Assembly (NCBI RefSeq): GCF_011947265.1
Contig: NZ_JAATHD010000032.1
Coordinates: 1 to 57,822, forward strand
Reading direction: 5' to 3'
Origin: Paenibacillus sp. HB172176
GTDB taxonomy: Bacteria > Bacillota > Bacilli > Paenibacillales > Paenibacillaceae
DNA: 57,822 nucleotides
Part shown: positions 49,719-57,739 of the stretch, one piece after another
How the letters are laid out: each line of letters starts with the position of its first letter
How positions within the stretch are numbered: the stretch's first letter is position 1
Notes under the pieces: model-generated
What the model was told of the DNA's origin: nothing
Databases searched by the model: none
The model's input: only the letters and a program-made list of their open reading frames with translations
Made by a program: the position numbers and the translations under genes

Positions 49719-50414
49719 ATGAACTTATTCGAAAAAGAAGCTTTGATCGCGAAGAAAGCCGTCGAGCTGGAAGATGCATCGCCAGAGGACGTCATTCGTT
49801 TCGCTGTAGAGACATTCCCTAATATTACGTTCGCGTGCAGCTTCGGCGCAGAGGATGTCGTACTTGTCGACATGCTGCAGAAGATTAGCCCGACTACTGA
49901 TATTTTCTATTTGGACACTGATTTTCATTTCAAGGAAACCTATGAAACAAGAGATCGCATGGCTGAGCGCTACAAAGGCATTCCATTCGTGGAAGTGAAG
50001 CCGGAGATTACGCCGGAGGAGCAGGCGGAGCAATTCGGCGATGAGCTATGGAAATCCGATGCGAACAAATGCTGCGATATCCGCAAGGTGAAGCCGCTGA
50101 CCAGCATTCTCTCGAAATATGAAGCCTGGATTACAGGAATCAGACGCGATCAGGCGCCTACTCGCGCGAACGCGAAGAAGATTGAATATGATGTGAAATT
50201 CGGTTTGGTGAAATTCAATCCGATCGCAAGCTGGACGAGTGAAGACGTATGGAACTATATCCGCGAGAACGATGTCATCTACAATCCTTTGCATGATCAG
50301 CATTATCCAAGCATCGGCTGCGAGCATTGCACGCGTAAGGTTATGCCGGGCGAAGATCCGCGCGCCGGTCGCTGGTCGGGACAAGAGAAGACGGAATGCG
50401 GTTTGCATAAATAA
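49719..50414 (+). CDS. cysH: Adenylyl-sulfate (APS) reductase
   Basis: CysH reduces activated sulfate to sulfite. The 231 residues show the PP-loop-like segment FACSFGAEDVVLVDM, the CC pair at 118-119, CEHC at 201-204, and the C-terminal catalytic motif ECGLHK (Cys227). The CC...CxxC pattern marks the [4Fe-4S]-cluster form, which in the family prefers APS over PAPS. That suits the neighbour sat and the absence of an APS kinase gene here. ATG 49719 has CGGAGGT upstream. It sits right after the ribosomal block with its own promoter. Confidence 0.93.
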   Translation: MNLFEKEALIAKKAVELEDASPEDVIRFAVETFPNITFACSFGAEDVVLVDMLQKISPTTDIFYLDTDFHFKETYETRDRMAERYKGIPFVEVKPEITPEEQAEQFGDELWKSDANKCCDIRKVKPLTSILSKYEAWITGIRRDQAPTRANAKKIEYDVKFGLVKFNPIASWTSEDVWNYIRENDVIYNPLHDQHYPSIGCEHCTRKVMPGEDPRAGRWSGQEKTECGLHK

Positions 50415-50454
50415 TACGTAGGCTGCAAAGCTTGCAAGGAGGCTATTACTGATT

Positions 50455-51621
50455 ATGTCACAAATTGCACCACATGGCGGCTCGCTCGTCAACCGAATTG
50501 CCGAAGGAGCAGAACGCGAGACGCTGCTGAAGGAAGCAAACGGATTATCCCGAATTACAATTAATAATTGGGCGATCTCGGATCTGGATTTGATCGGAGT
50601 CGGGGCATTCTCCCCTCTGACTGGATTTCTGAATGAAGAGGACTATCTCTCCGTTGTCAATACGATGCGACTCGCGAATGGACTTGTCTGGAGCATTCCC
50701 GTGACGCTGGCCGTCGAGGAAGCGAAGGCGAATACGCTGAATATCGGCGAACGCGCAGCGCTTATCGGAGAAGACGGTATTACTTACGGCATTATTGCGA
50801 TCGATTGCATCTACAGCGTCGATCAGAAGGCGGAAGCTCTCCATGTGTTCAAGACCGATGATCTTGAGCATCCAGGCGTTAAGAAGCTGATGGAGCGCTC
50901 CTCGACTTACGTGGGCGGAGAGATTACGGTGCTGAACCGGCCGCAGCCGGAGAAGTTCCAGGAATTCTATTATGACCCGGCTCAGACGCGTCAAATCTTT
51001 GCGCAGAAGGGCTGGAATACGGTTGTAGGCTTTCAGACTCGCAATCCTGTACATCGCGCGCATGAATATATCCAGAAGACGGCGATGGAGATCGTGGACG
51101 CGCTCTTCCTCAATCCGCTTGTAGGCGAGACGAAGTCCGATGATGTGCCTGCGAATGTGCGCATGAAGAGTTATCTGGCTCTATTGGAAAATTATTATCC
51201 GGCGGATCGCGTGTTTCTGGGCGTGTTCCCTGCCGCTATGCGTTACGCGGGACCTCGCGAGGCGATCTTCCATGCGCTTGTGCGCAAAAATTATGGCTGT
51301 TCTCATTTCATCGTGGGCCGCGATCATGCCGGCGTAGGCGATTATTACGGCACATACGAAGCGCAGGAGCTGCTAAAATCGATTCCAGCAGAGGATCTCG
51401 GCATAACGCCGCTTTATTTCGAGCACAGCTTTTTCTGCACGATCTGCGGCAATATGGCGACATCGAAGACTTGTCCGCATGACAAGAGCGCTCATCTGAC
51501 GTTGTCGGGCACGAAGGTTCGCGCTTTGCTGCGCGACGGGGTCTGTCCACCGCCGGAATTCTCGCGTCCCGAGGTTGCGAAGATTCTGATTGAAGGCATG
51601 TCGGAGCAGCCGGTCGGCTAA
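50455..51621 (+). CDS. sat: Sulfate adenylyltransferase (ATP sulfurylase)
   Basis: This enzyme makes APS from ATP and sulfate, the substrate of CysH. The catalytic motif QTRNPVHRAHE contains the HxxH pair, and the family segments FLNPLVGETKSDDVP and GRDHAGVGDYYG are intact. A CxxC-CxxxH segment (CTICGNMATSKTCPHDK) gives the zinc-binding type. It has 388 residues, an ATP sulfurylase without a fused APS kinase domain. ATG 50455 has AAGGAGG upstream, 40 bases after cysH. The pair performs sulfate to sulfite; sulfite reductase is not in the window. Confidence 0.95.
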   Translation: MSQIAPHGGSLVNRIAEGAERETLLKEANGLSRITINNWAISDLDLIGVGAFSPLTGFLNEEDYLSVVNTMRLANGLVWSIPVTLAVEEAKANTLNIGERAALIGEDGITYGIIAIDCIYSVDQKAEALHVFKTDDLEHPGVKKLMERSSTYVGGEITVLNRPQPEKFQEFYYDPAQTRQIFAQKGWNTVVGFQTRNPVHRAHEYIQKTAMEIVDALFLNPLVGETKSDDVPANVRMKSYLALLENYYPADRVFLGVFPAAMRYAGPREAIFHALVRKNYGCSHFIVGRDHAGVGDYYGTYEAQELLKSIPAEDLGITPLYFEHSFFCTICGNMATSKTCPHDKSAHLTLSGTKVRALLRDGVCPPPEFSRPEVAKILIEGMSEQPVG

Positions 51622-51678
51622 CTGCGGCGAGAATCGAATGATTCGTAACCGCTGAAGCTGAAACGGTCAGACGATGAT

Positions 51679-51706
51679 CATAAACAACCATCTCGTCCCA
51701 TATACT
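51679..51706 (+). promoter_or_regulatory. Possible sigma-E-type promoter of cwlD
   Basis: CATAAA (51679-51684), 14 bases, then CATATACT (51699-51706), close to the mother-cell sigma-E pattern (ATA ... CATACAnT). The position 48 bases before the start fits, and cwlD is a sporulation gene. Confidence 0.35.
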
Positions 51707-51753
51707 GAACAAGCGTAGAGCTTATTCAATAGGGGAACGAGGTGGTTTTTTTG

Positions 51754-52548
51754 ATGCGCCCGATTGGCCGACATGTCGTAATTTGGTTGAATTATAAAGG
51801 CGTTATTCGAATCGTTGTCGCTTTGCTGGTCATTGCGCTTACAGGCTTCATGCTGCGATACAGCATGCCCGCCGCAAGCACATGGTCTTACTGGACTTTA
51901 CCGTTGTCGGGCAAGACGATTGCGATTGATGCCGGGCATGGAGGCGTCGATGGCGGAGCGGTGAGCAAGCAGGGCACGATCGAGAAGGATTTGAACCTGG
52001 CAATTGCGCTATATTTGCGCGATTATTTGCAGCAGGCCGGGGCTGTGGTCGTCTTGACCCGCGAGGGGGATTATGATCTGGCTTCCGATGATGTCAGAGC
52101 TTATAGCAAGCGCAAGACGGAGGATTTGCTTAAGCGGGCTTCGATGATCGAGGAGAGCAAACCGGCGGCCTTTGTCAGCATACACATGAACAGCATTCCT
52201 TCTTCGAAATGGTCCGGCGCCCAGACCTTCTATTATCCGTCGAATCATCCGGACAATAAGCTGCTGGCGGCTTTTATTCAGGATGAGATCAGGCGTAATC
52301 TTGAGAACACGACCCGTATTGCCGCGGCCAAGGATAACGTGTATTTGCTGAAGGCGCTGGAGGAGGTTCCTACCGCGCTTGTCGAGGTTGGTTTTCTCTC
52401 CAATCCGGAGGAAGCGCAGCGTCTCTCGGACGCGGATTATCAGCGGAAGGTTGCCGCTTCGATCTACCAAGGCATTCTTCGGTTCAGTACGGGGGAGAAG
52501 CTGAGCGGGGGAGCGCTCGAGGAGATTGATCTGCATAACGGGAAGTAG
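51754..52548 (+). CDS. cwlD: N-acetylmuramoyl-L-alanine amidase CwlD (spore cortex)
   Basis: CwlD removes peptide side chains from cortex peptidoglycan so that muramic delta-lactam can form, a requirement for germination. The N-terminus has one membrane helix (about residues 16-34), followed by an amidase_3 domain. Zinc ligands are His62 in DAGHGG, Glu77 and the His in SIHMN; the catalytic Glu is in LVEVGFLSN. The ATG at 51754 is eight bases after GAGGTGG; GTG 51742 overlaps that site. It has 264 residues. The deacetylase step is probably done by a partner (PdaA) elsewhere. Confidence 0.93.
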   Translation: MRPIGRHVVIWLNYKGVIRIVVALLVIALTGFMLRYSMPAASTWSYWTLPLSGKTIAIDAGHGGVDGGAVSKQGTIEKDLNLAIALYLRDYLQQAGAVVVLTREGDYDLASDDVRAYSKRKTEDLLKRASMIEESKPAAFVSIHMNSIPSSKWSGAQTFYYPSNHPDNKLLAAFIQDEIRRNLENTTRIAAAKDNVYLLKALEEVPTALVEVGFLSNPEEAQRLSDADYQRKVAASIYQGILRFSTGEKLSGGALEEIDLHNGK

Positions 52549-52714
52549 CCGCGATCTCTGCATGCAGCATTGCGGGCTCAAGCTTGTTCGCCGTGCGGAG
52601 ATGATGCGGTTCGTTGAGCAAGCCGGCTGGTCCAGGTGCCGAAACGATGCGGTTTGTTGGGATTATCGGGATTGCCTGCATTCCTCTCGCGAAGAAGAAA
52701 CGGGCGCCCGGCTA

Positions 52715-52723
52715 TGGTATAAT
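52715..52723 (+). promoter_or_regulatory. Extended -10 promoter of mrp
   Basis: TGG-TATAAT (52715-52723) is an extended -10 with perfect TATAAT; there is no good -35. Transcription would start near 52730, before the chosen ATG at 52764. Confidence 0.5.
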
Positions 52724-52763
52724 GAAGGGCATAATGCGATTACTTGAAGGTGGGACAGAACCA

Positions 52764-53864
52764 ATGTTAACACGTGAAGCTGCAATAGAAGCCATCGAGC
52801 AAGCGCTGATGGCTGGAGGATATACCGCGGAGGGCATCTCCTTCCGCGATCTAATGGTGCGGGACCGTCAAGTATCCCTGACGGTCCTGGAAGCGAGCGC
52901 CGCGGCTCAGCCCGCGCTCGAGGCCTCGCTGCGCGAGGCCCTGGCGCCCCTCGGCGCGGAAACCGTGCACTGCCGGTTTCGGAGCGCCGAGGGAGCGCCC
53001 CCCGCGGGCGGCGCGCAGCCAGCGCCAGCGGCGAAGGAGGCGCCTGCCGGCGCCTCCGGCGGCCCCGTGAAGGGCCACGGGGCCGGTCTGGCGAGCCCGC
53101 TGCTGTCGCAGGGCAGCGGGACCGAATTCATCGCCGTCGCCAGCGGCAAGGGCGGCGTCGGCAAATCCACGGTGACCGTCAATCTCGCGGTCGCCTTGGC
53201 CCGCAAGGGCAAGCGCGTCGGCATCATCGACGCGGACATCTACGGCTTCAGCGTGCCCGATATGATGGGCATCGAGGAGCGCCCGGAGGTCGTGAACGAC
53301 CGTGTCATTCCAATTGAACGATTCGGCGTCAAGGTGATCTCCATGGGCTTCTTCGTCGAGGACAACTCCCCGATCGTCTGGCGCGGCCCGATGCTCGGCA
53401 AGATGCTTCGCAACTTCTTCGAGGAGATCGAATGGGGCGATTTGGATTATCTGCTGCTGGATCTTCCGCCGGGAACCGGCGATGTGGCACTCGACGTGCA
53501 TCAGATTATTCCGCACAGCAAGGAGATTATCGTCACCACGCCGCATGCCACGGCTGCATTTGTCGCGGCCAGAGCGGGCGCCATGGCCATTAAGACCGAG
53601 CATGAGATCATCGGCGTTGTCGAGAATATGTCCTTCTTCGAGTCGAAGCTGACGGGGGAGAAGGAATACGTTTTCGGACGCGGCGGCGGCGCGCGATTGG
53701 CGGAGACGCTGCATTGCGGGCTGCTCGCGCAAATTCCGCTTGGCGCGCCGGACAATCATGTTTCGGAGCCGGACTTCTCGCCATCCGTCTACAAAGCGGA
53801 TTCGGACACAGGCCGATTGTATTTGGAGCTGGCGGACAGCGTTCTTGCCCATTGCGGCAAATAA
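52764..53864 (+). CDS. Mrp/NBP35 family P-loop ATPase (SalA-like)
   Basis: This is an iron-sulfur carrier-type ATPase; the B. subtilis counterpart at this locus is salA. The N-terminal MIP18-like domain (residues 1-72) is joined by an Ala/Pro/Gly linker (about 73-115) to the ATPase domain. That domain has the deviant Walker A SGKGGVGKST (127-136), DADIYGFSVPDMMG and LDLPPGTGD. The usual Mrp CxxC pair near the end is absent; only single Cys residues occur (LHCGLL, AHCGK). The start is ATG 52764; the frame is open 150 bases upstream across a promoter-like TATAAT, so longer starts are rejected. The linker DNA is very GC-rich. Confidence 0.9.
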   Translation: MLTREAAIEAIEQALMAGGYTAEGISFRDLMVRDRQVSLTVLEASAAAQPALEASLREALAPLGAETVHCRFRSAEGAPPAGGAQPAPAAKEAPAGASGGPVKGHGAGLASPLLSQGSGTEFIAVASGKGGVGKSTVTVNLAVALARKGKRVGIIDADIYGFSVPDMMGIEERPEVVNDRVIPIERFGVKVISMGFFVEDNSPIVWRGPMLGKMLRNFFEEIEWGDLDYLLLDLPPGTGDVALDVHQIIPHSKEIIVTTPHATAAFVAARAGAMAIKTEHEIIGVVENMSFFESKLTGEKEYVFGRGGGARLAETLHCGLLAQIPLGAPDNHVSEPDFSPSVYKADSDTGRLYLELADSVLAHCGK

Positions 53865-53912
53865 ATCTCGAAGAAATTGTTCGCTTCCGCTTGCTGGATT
53901 GCGACAACAATC

Positions 53913-53981
53913 AAAGCCCGAGTCCTGCGCCCAAAGAGCAGCTTCATGCTGCGCTGTCGGTCGAGGGCTCGGGCTTTTTTT
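53913..53981 (+). terminator. Terminator after mrp
   Basis: AAAGCCCGAG (53913-53922) pairs with CTCGGGCTTT (53968-53977), with extra pairing inside and seven T at the end. It also lies just past the gerD stop on the other strand and may serve both genes. Confidence 0.85.
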
Positions 53982-53993
53982 GAGTCCGATCAT

Positions 53994-54671
53994 CTAGCTC
54001 TCCATGCTCTGATCATCTTTACTTTGCGAATCGCCGCTGTCGCTTTCTTGGCCGTCGGAGCCGTCTTGCTTGTCCACCTTCTCGTTCGGCTTCGTCTGCA
54101 GCTCTTCCTTCACCGCAGCCTTCATCAGATCGAGCACTTCAAGTCGGAACAAAGGATTTTGCATCGATTCTTGCATCAGGGACATGACTTCTTTTCGATA
54201 TTGCGTGCTTTTGAGCACCTCGAGAATGATTTTCTCCATCTCGGGGTTTTGCATCGTCTTCACAAGCTCGGCTTGATATTGAGGATCCTTGATTAACTCT
54301 TTGTGAATCTCCTTGTTCTGCGCATTGACCGACTTGGCGAATTCGCCCGCGAATCGGGTGTCCGTCATCAGCTTTTTGATGACCTTGTCATAATCCGGCG
54401 AGCTGATGACATCCTTGACCGCAAGCCTGACCTCCTCCTGATCCTGCACGGAGAGAAGCTTGGAGGATTGAGCGGTATAGCCTGACAGTTGTTCGGTAGA
54501 TTCCTGCAAAGCCTTCTGCGCGTCCTCGGTTTTCAGAATGTCGATGACCATCGATTTCATGTCCTTGTAGCTCATTTGCTGATTGTTTCCCGATGATTCC
54601 GCTCCGCAGCCGCTTAATACGAATACAGTCAACATAATCGTCGACAATAAAGACCATCGCTTGCGCATCAT
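53994..54671 (-). CDS. gerD: Spore germination lipoprotein GerD
   Basis: GerD is an inner spore membrane lipoprotein that clusters germinant receptors. A signal peptide ends in the lipobox LSGC with Cys22 as the lipid-attachment site. The middle is helical, with repeated KTxDA/NPxM-like segments, and the C-terminus is very polar and acidic (DGSDGQESDSGDSQSKDD). I choose ATG 54671 as start, six bases after AAGGGAG; ATG 54677 abuts that site. It has about 225 residues, and the gene order next to mrp and kbaA is the same as in B. subtilis. Confidence 0.92.
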   Translation of the reverse strand: MMRKRWSLLSTIMLTVFVLSGCGAESSGNNQQMSYKDMKSMVIDILKTEDAQKALQESTEQLSGYTAQSSKLLSVQDQEEVRLAVKDVISSPDYDKVIKKLMTDTRFAGEFAKSVNAQNKEIHKELIKDPQYQAELVKTMQNPEMEKIILEVLKSTQYRKEVMSLMQESMQNPLFRLEVLDLMKAAVKEELQTKPNEKVDKQDGSDGQESDSGDSQSKDDQSMES

Positions 54672-54817
54672 TTTCATCTCCCTTCTATGTTAAAGCCTTA
54701 ATCTGACCCAGTTGCCCGAGGGATGATTCAATTTGCATTTGATTGAGTTGATCATGACTATTATGCGCATTGTTCACCGTTTTATCATGACCAGGCATTA
54801 GCTTTTTCTTGCGTTCG

Positions 54818-54826
54818 TGGTAAAAT
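54818..54826 (+). promoter_or_regulatory. Extended -10 promoter of kbaA
   Basis: TGG-TAAAAT (54818-54826) is an extended -10; a weak -35 TTAGCT lies 17 bases upstream of the hexamer. The start codon follows 33 bases downstream. Confidence 0.5.
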
Positions 54827-54858
54827 AAAGGCAAATCAACATTTGGAGGCTGCATACC

Positions 54859-55482
54859 GTGACTTTGCGCAAATGGTTTTTTTTATTTTGGAGCACAATG
54901 GCTGTCGGAGCGATCAGCTGTATCATAGCGGGCATCATCATGATGCTGTCGGATCAAGAATTTGGGTTCATGGGCATGGAAGCGACAGGCTTCAACGCTT
55001 CGATGATGGCCATTTCGGGACTCATGATCGGCGCGTTCAGCCAAATGGGCTTTTTCGCCTATCTTACCTTGAATTACATTGCCCTTAGCGTTTTTCGCAA
55101 AAAATACCTATGGAACGCTTTGCAAGGCTACACAACCGCCTTTTGCGTGTTCGGCTTAGGTTACGTGCTCTACGAAGATCGCACGAATAATTGGTTCTTC
55201 TGGGCGCTGCCGCTCATCTTGATTGCCGCATCGCTTATCGCTGCTTGGTACAAGGTGAAGCAGACCAACAAGAGCGCGTTTGTGCCGACTGTATTTCTCA
55301 TGTACGTGGTAACCTTTATCGAGGCATGGCCGGCTCTTCAGGGCGAGACCAATATTGCCGCGATCATCTTTATGGTTACGCCGTTGTTCCTGTGCAATGC
55401 GTACCAAAATATGATGATGCATCGACTGCTGAAAAAAACAGAAGCCGACTCCGCAGTCGGCGCTGCGAAATCGGCCAGTTAG
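54859..55482 (+). CDS. kbaA: KinB-signalling pathway activation protein KbaA
   Basis: KbaA is an integral membrane protein needed for the KinB branch of the sporulation phosphorelay. The 207 residues form about six hydrophobic helices, with typical segments QEFGFMGMEATGFN, FSQMGFFAYLTLNYIAL and FVPTVFLMYVVTFIEAWPAL. The start is GTG 54859 after TTGGAGG. Its place between gerD and pdaB is the same as in B. subtilis, which is the main basis for the name along with recognisable sequence. How it activates KinB is not known from sequence. Confidence 0.9.
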   Translation: MTLRKWFFLFWSTMAVGAISCIIAGIIMMLSDQEFGFMGMEATGFNASMMAISGLMIGAFSQMGFFAYLTLNYIALSVFRKKYLWNALQGYTTAFCVFGLGYVLYEDRTNNWFFWALPLILIAASLIAAWYKVKQTNKSAFVPTVFLMYVVTFIEAWPALQGETNIAAIIFMVTPLFLCNAYQNMMMHRLLKKTEADSAVGAAKSAS

Positions 55483-55535
55483 CATGCCTGGTTTGCAAGT
55501 ATGTCATTCTGATGCTCGCGTGGGACCGCGTATTG

Positions 55536-56366
55536 TTAATCGCCCAGCGCCATTGCGAACTCGCTCATTTCTGCAGCGCTTAGCTGGGAGTCGTCCATCG
55601 AATTTTTATCCTGTACCGCTTCTCCTTGCGATTCCGTCTGGGAGATCAATTGCGATACCGATACGAATTCATAGCCCTTGGCTCTAAGCTGATCGATAAT
55701 GACAGGGAGGGCCAGATGCGTTTGCGTGACGGAATCGCTGGCATGCAGGAGAATAATGTCTCCGGGATGCGTTCGCGAGACGACGCGGTCAATGATTTTG
55801 TCCGTGCCGATATTCATCCAATCGAGCGAGTCGGTATCCCACTGAATGACCGTATAATTCATGGATTCCGCAATTTGCAGCACTCTTTTGTCGAAATCGC
55901 CGTTCGGCAGTCGAATCAGATTCGGCTGTTTGCCCGTAATATCGGACAGGATGGTATGAGCGGATGAGATTTGCTTGCGAATTTCCTCGTCGCTGAGCTT
56001 GCTGTAATTTTCATGCTTATGCCCGTGGCTTCCGATTTCAAAGCCATCCTCTTGAATTTCTTTGACGAGATCGGGATGGGATTGTCCCCAAACCGAGGAG
56101 ACGAAGAAGGTTGCCTGGGTGATGTTTTTCTCCTTCAAAATATTCAGGATCGGCTCAGCGCGTTTGTCTCCCCAACTGATATCGAAGGTGAGCGCTACGA
56201 CCTTCTTGTCCGTTGGCACGCTGTAGATGGCTGCCGGCTGCTGCGGTGCGAATACCGTGATATTGTCGCGTTCGGTATAGATAATTCCGACTGCGAACAC
56301 GAGAGCAATGGCAATGAAGAAGTACCTTTTCAGCTTTCTGCCGTTTAATACATAAAACATGTTCAT
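55536..56366 (-). CDS. pdaB: Polysaccharide deacetylase PdaB (sporulation)
   Basis: PdaB is a NodB-type protein needed to keep spores stable late in sporulation. The N-terminus has one membrane helix (about residues 13-30). The catalytic domain has TFDISWGD (Asp62) in place of the usual TFDDG, the histidine motif SHGHKHEN (His114, His118), RLPNG, and LLHAS. The altered first motif is normal for PdaB as I remember it, so enzyme activity is uncertain. ATG 56366 has AGAGGAG upstream; the N-terminus MNMFYVLNGRKLKRY fits the family. It is convergent with kbaA. Confidence 0.9.
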   Translation of the reverse strand: MNMFYVLNGRKLKRYFFIAIALVFAVGIIYTERDNITVFAPQQPAAIYSVPTDKKVVALTFDISWGDKRAEPILNILKEKNITQATFFVSSVWGQSHPDLVKEIQEDGFEIGSHGHKHENYSKLSDEEIRKQISSAHTILSDITGKQPNLIRLPNGDFDKRVLQIAESMNYTVIQWDTDSLDWMNIGTDKIIDRVVSRTHPGDIILLHASDSVTQTHLALPVIIDQLRAKGYEFVSVSQLISQTESQGEAVQDKNSMDDSQLSAAEMSEFAMALGD

Positions 56367-56439
56367 GAGTAAGGGCTCTCCTCTCTTGGCTAAACCTCCG
56401 GCTCCTTTGGAGGCTTTGGCTTTTTCACACTAGTAGTAC

Positions 56440-56467
56440 AATCTATGCTCGTACACCCGAGATATTC
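56440..56467 (-). promoter_or_regulatory. Possible sporulation promoter of pdaB
   Basis: On the minus strand GAATAT (56467-56462), a 14-base spacer and CATAGATT (56447-56440) resemble a sigma-E promoter. TGAATA in the same place also resembles a sigma-G -35, but with short spacing. Confidence 0.35.
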
Positions 56468-56504
56468 ATAGTTCCCTTAACTTTCATGCCGAGGAGGAGA
56501 TGGA

Positions 56505-57131
56505 TTGTTCCGTTTACATGAGTGGTGGAAGCATCTTAAGGAAATGAACGGGTATATCGGATTTTCATTCGTGATGTTTTTGGCGGGAATTGTCATCGGG
56601 GGGACGAATGATTCGTTCCATGCTTTCCTTAATGGACAGATGGCCGGCTTGCAGCAATTGGCCGAGCAAATCGATCAATCCCAGAACAAAACCTTGACTA
56701 TGATTGCCGTTATCTTCTTTAATAACGCAATCAAAGCGATACTGATGATGTATGTTGGCGTATTTTTTGGCATAATCCCGGTGATTTTTCTATTGATTAA
56801 CGGCATGGTTATCGGTTATTTGCTGCAAATCGTAGCGCTTGATCCGGATTCTCCGTCCATTATCAGCGTTATCTTTCAAGCTTTGCTTCCGCATGGCATC
56901 ATTGAAATTCCGGCAATCGTCATAGCTTGCGCATACGGCATGAAATTCGGAACATTGATCTTGCGTGCGATTGGGCAGGTTATATGGCACCGGAGCAGGC
57001 TTGCGGGAACAGGCAAAGAAATCGAGCGATTGATGATCCGCTTCGTTCCGATGGCGGTGGTGTTGATCATCGCATTATTCATCGCTGCGATTATTGAAAG
57101 CACATTCACAGTTTGGTTAGCGAGTATGTAA
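56505..57131 (+). CDS. SpoIIM-family (DUF95) membrane protein
   Basis: This is a polytopic membrane protein of 208 residues with about five hydrophobic helices. The conserved signature LLPHGIIEIPAIVIACAYGMKFG near residues 127-149 is the hallmark of the stage II sporulation protein M family. It may not be SpoIIM itself, which lies elsewhere in B. subtilis; family members also occur outside sporulation. The start is TTG 56505, after GAGGAGGAG with five-base spacing; an ATG at 56500 is out of frame. It diverges from pdaB. Confidence 0.82.
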   Translation: MFRLHEWWKHLKEMNGYIGFSFVMFLAGIVIGGTNDSFHAFLNGQMAGLQQLAEQIDQSQNKTLTMIAVIFFNNAIKAILMMYVGVFFGIIPVIFLLINGMVIGYLLQIVALDPDSPSIISVIFQALLPHGIIEIPAIVIACAYGMKFGTLILRAIGQVIWHRSRLAGTGKEIERLMIRFVPMAVVLIIALFIAAIIESTFTVWLASM

Positions 57132-57243
57132 TAAATTTTCCAATATTTGAGCATAACAATAAGGCAATGTCCGGGAGTCCTCTTTTTGGTTGTTTTTCCG
57201 GACGGTCCACTTGCGCGACATATCAAAGGAGGCCGCTAAAGTT

Positions 57244-57465
57244 ATGCTCGGAATATTGTTTAACGATAAGGAATGCAAGGAATTCGATTATGTGTTGCGT
57301 AAAGAGTTGGATGAAATGCTTTTGGATTTGAGCGATTCCCGCTTGGATGGAGAGATCAAAACCTCGATAGCCAGACGTTACAAAATCATCTTCCGCATGT
57401 ATGCTCGCATTGCTTCCCCCAAGGAGCTGTCGCGTTATGCATTGAATGCCAAATCCTATAGATAA
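57244..57465 (+). CDS. Small protein, unassigned
   Basis: This is a 73-residue, charged, mostly helical protein, MLGILFNDKECKEFDYVLRK to ALNAKSYR. ATG 57244 has a very good binding site, AAAGGAGG at 57225-57232, which supports real expression. The frame extends 18 codons upstream without merit. The pattern of acidic (ELDEMLLDLSDSRLD) then basic (IARRYKIIFRMYARIA) helices resembles small Bacillales proteins of unknown role I have seen, but I cannot name it. It lies between the SpoIIM-like gene and the rRNA operon. Confidence 0.75.
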   Translation: MLGILFNDKECKEFDYVLRKELDEMLLDLSDSRLDGEIKTSIARRYKIIFRMYARIASPKELSRYALNAKSYR

Positions 57466-57516
57466 TAAGAATCCGTACTGTTAAATAGATGATTTGAAAA
57501 AAAATAAAAAAAGGGG

Positions 57517-57546
57517 TTGCAATTAAATGCACCCCTGTGATATATT
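57517..57546 (+). promoter_or_regulatory. rRNA operon promoter
   Basis: TTGCAA (57517-57522), 18 bases, TATATT (57541-57546), preceded by a long A-rich run (57497-57512) that could act as an UP element. Confidence 0.6.
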
Positions 57547-57593
57547 ATTTCTTGTCGCCGCTGAGACATTGGCGGAACGCGAGAAACAAAGAT

Positions 57594-57737
57594 TGTTCTT
57601 TGAAAACTGAACAACGAGTGAAACTGCCTCATTACATGAACGAAGCTTGCTTCGTTGAGATAATGAAAAAGCGAAAAAATGAGCAAGTCAAACACCTTGG
57701 AGCTTTTCGCATTGGCTTTGCCAAGTGCGAAAACTCC
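57594..57737 (+). promoter_or_regulatory. 16S leader with boxA-like element and processing hairpins
   Basis: TGTTCTTTGAAAACT (57594-57608) is the boxA-like sequence found in Firmicutes rrn leaders. Next is a stem CATTA/TAATG enclosing AACGAAGC/GCTTCGTT (57630-57665). The last stem, GGAG-TTTTCGCA with TGCGAAAA-CTCC (57699-57737), ends directly at the mature 16S start. Such stems are used for antitermination and RNase III processing. Confidence 0.65.
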
Positions 57738-57739
57738 CT

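Noticed and set aside
52614..52763. 50-codon upstream extension of mrp
   Set aside because: A TATAAT promoter element lies inside it, and the Mrp N-terminal domain starts at the ATG at 52764. An approximate 16-bp repeat (52603-52618 and 52646-52661) in this stretch appears to be a minor duplication.
52851..53993. 380-codon minus-strand frame opposite mrp
   Set aside because: Long frames on the opposite strand arise easily in GC-rich coding DNA; composition is Arg/His/Ala-rich with no motif, and mrp on the plus strand is clear.
57132..57243. Terminator after the SpoIIM-like gene
   Set aside because: GTCCGG and CCGGAC flank a long T-rich loop (about 57170-57206), but the stem is short for the loop size and no T-run follows it.
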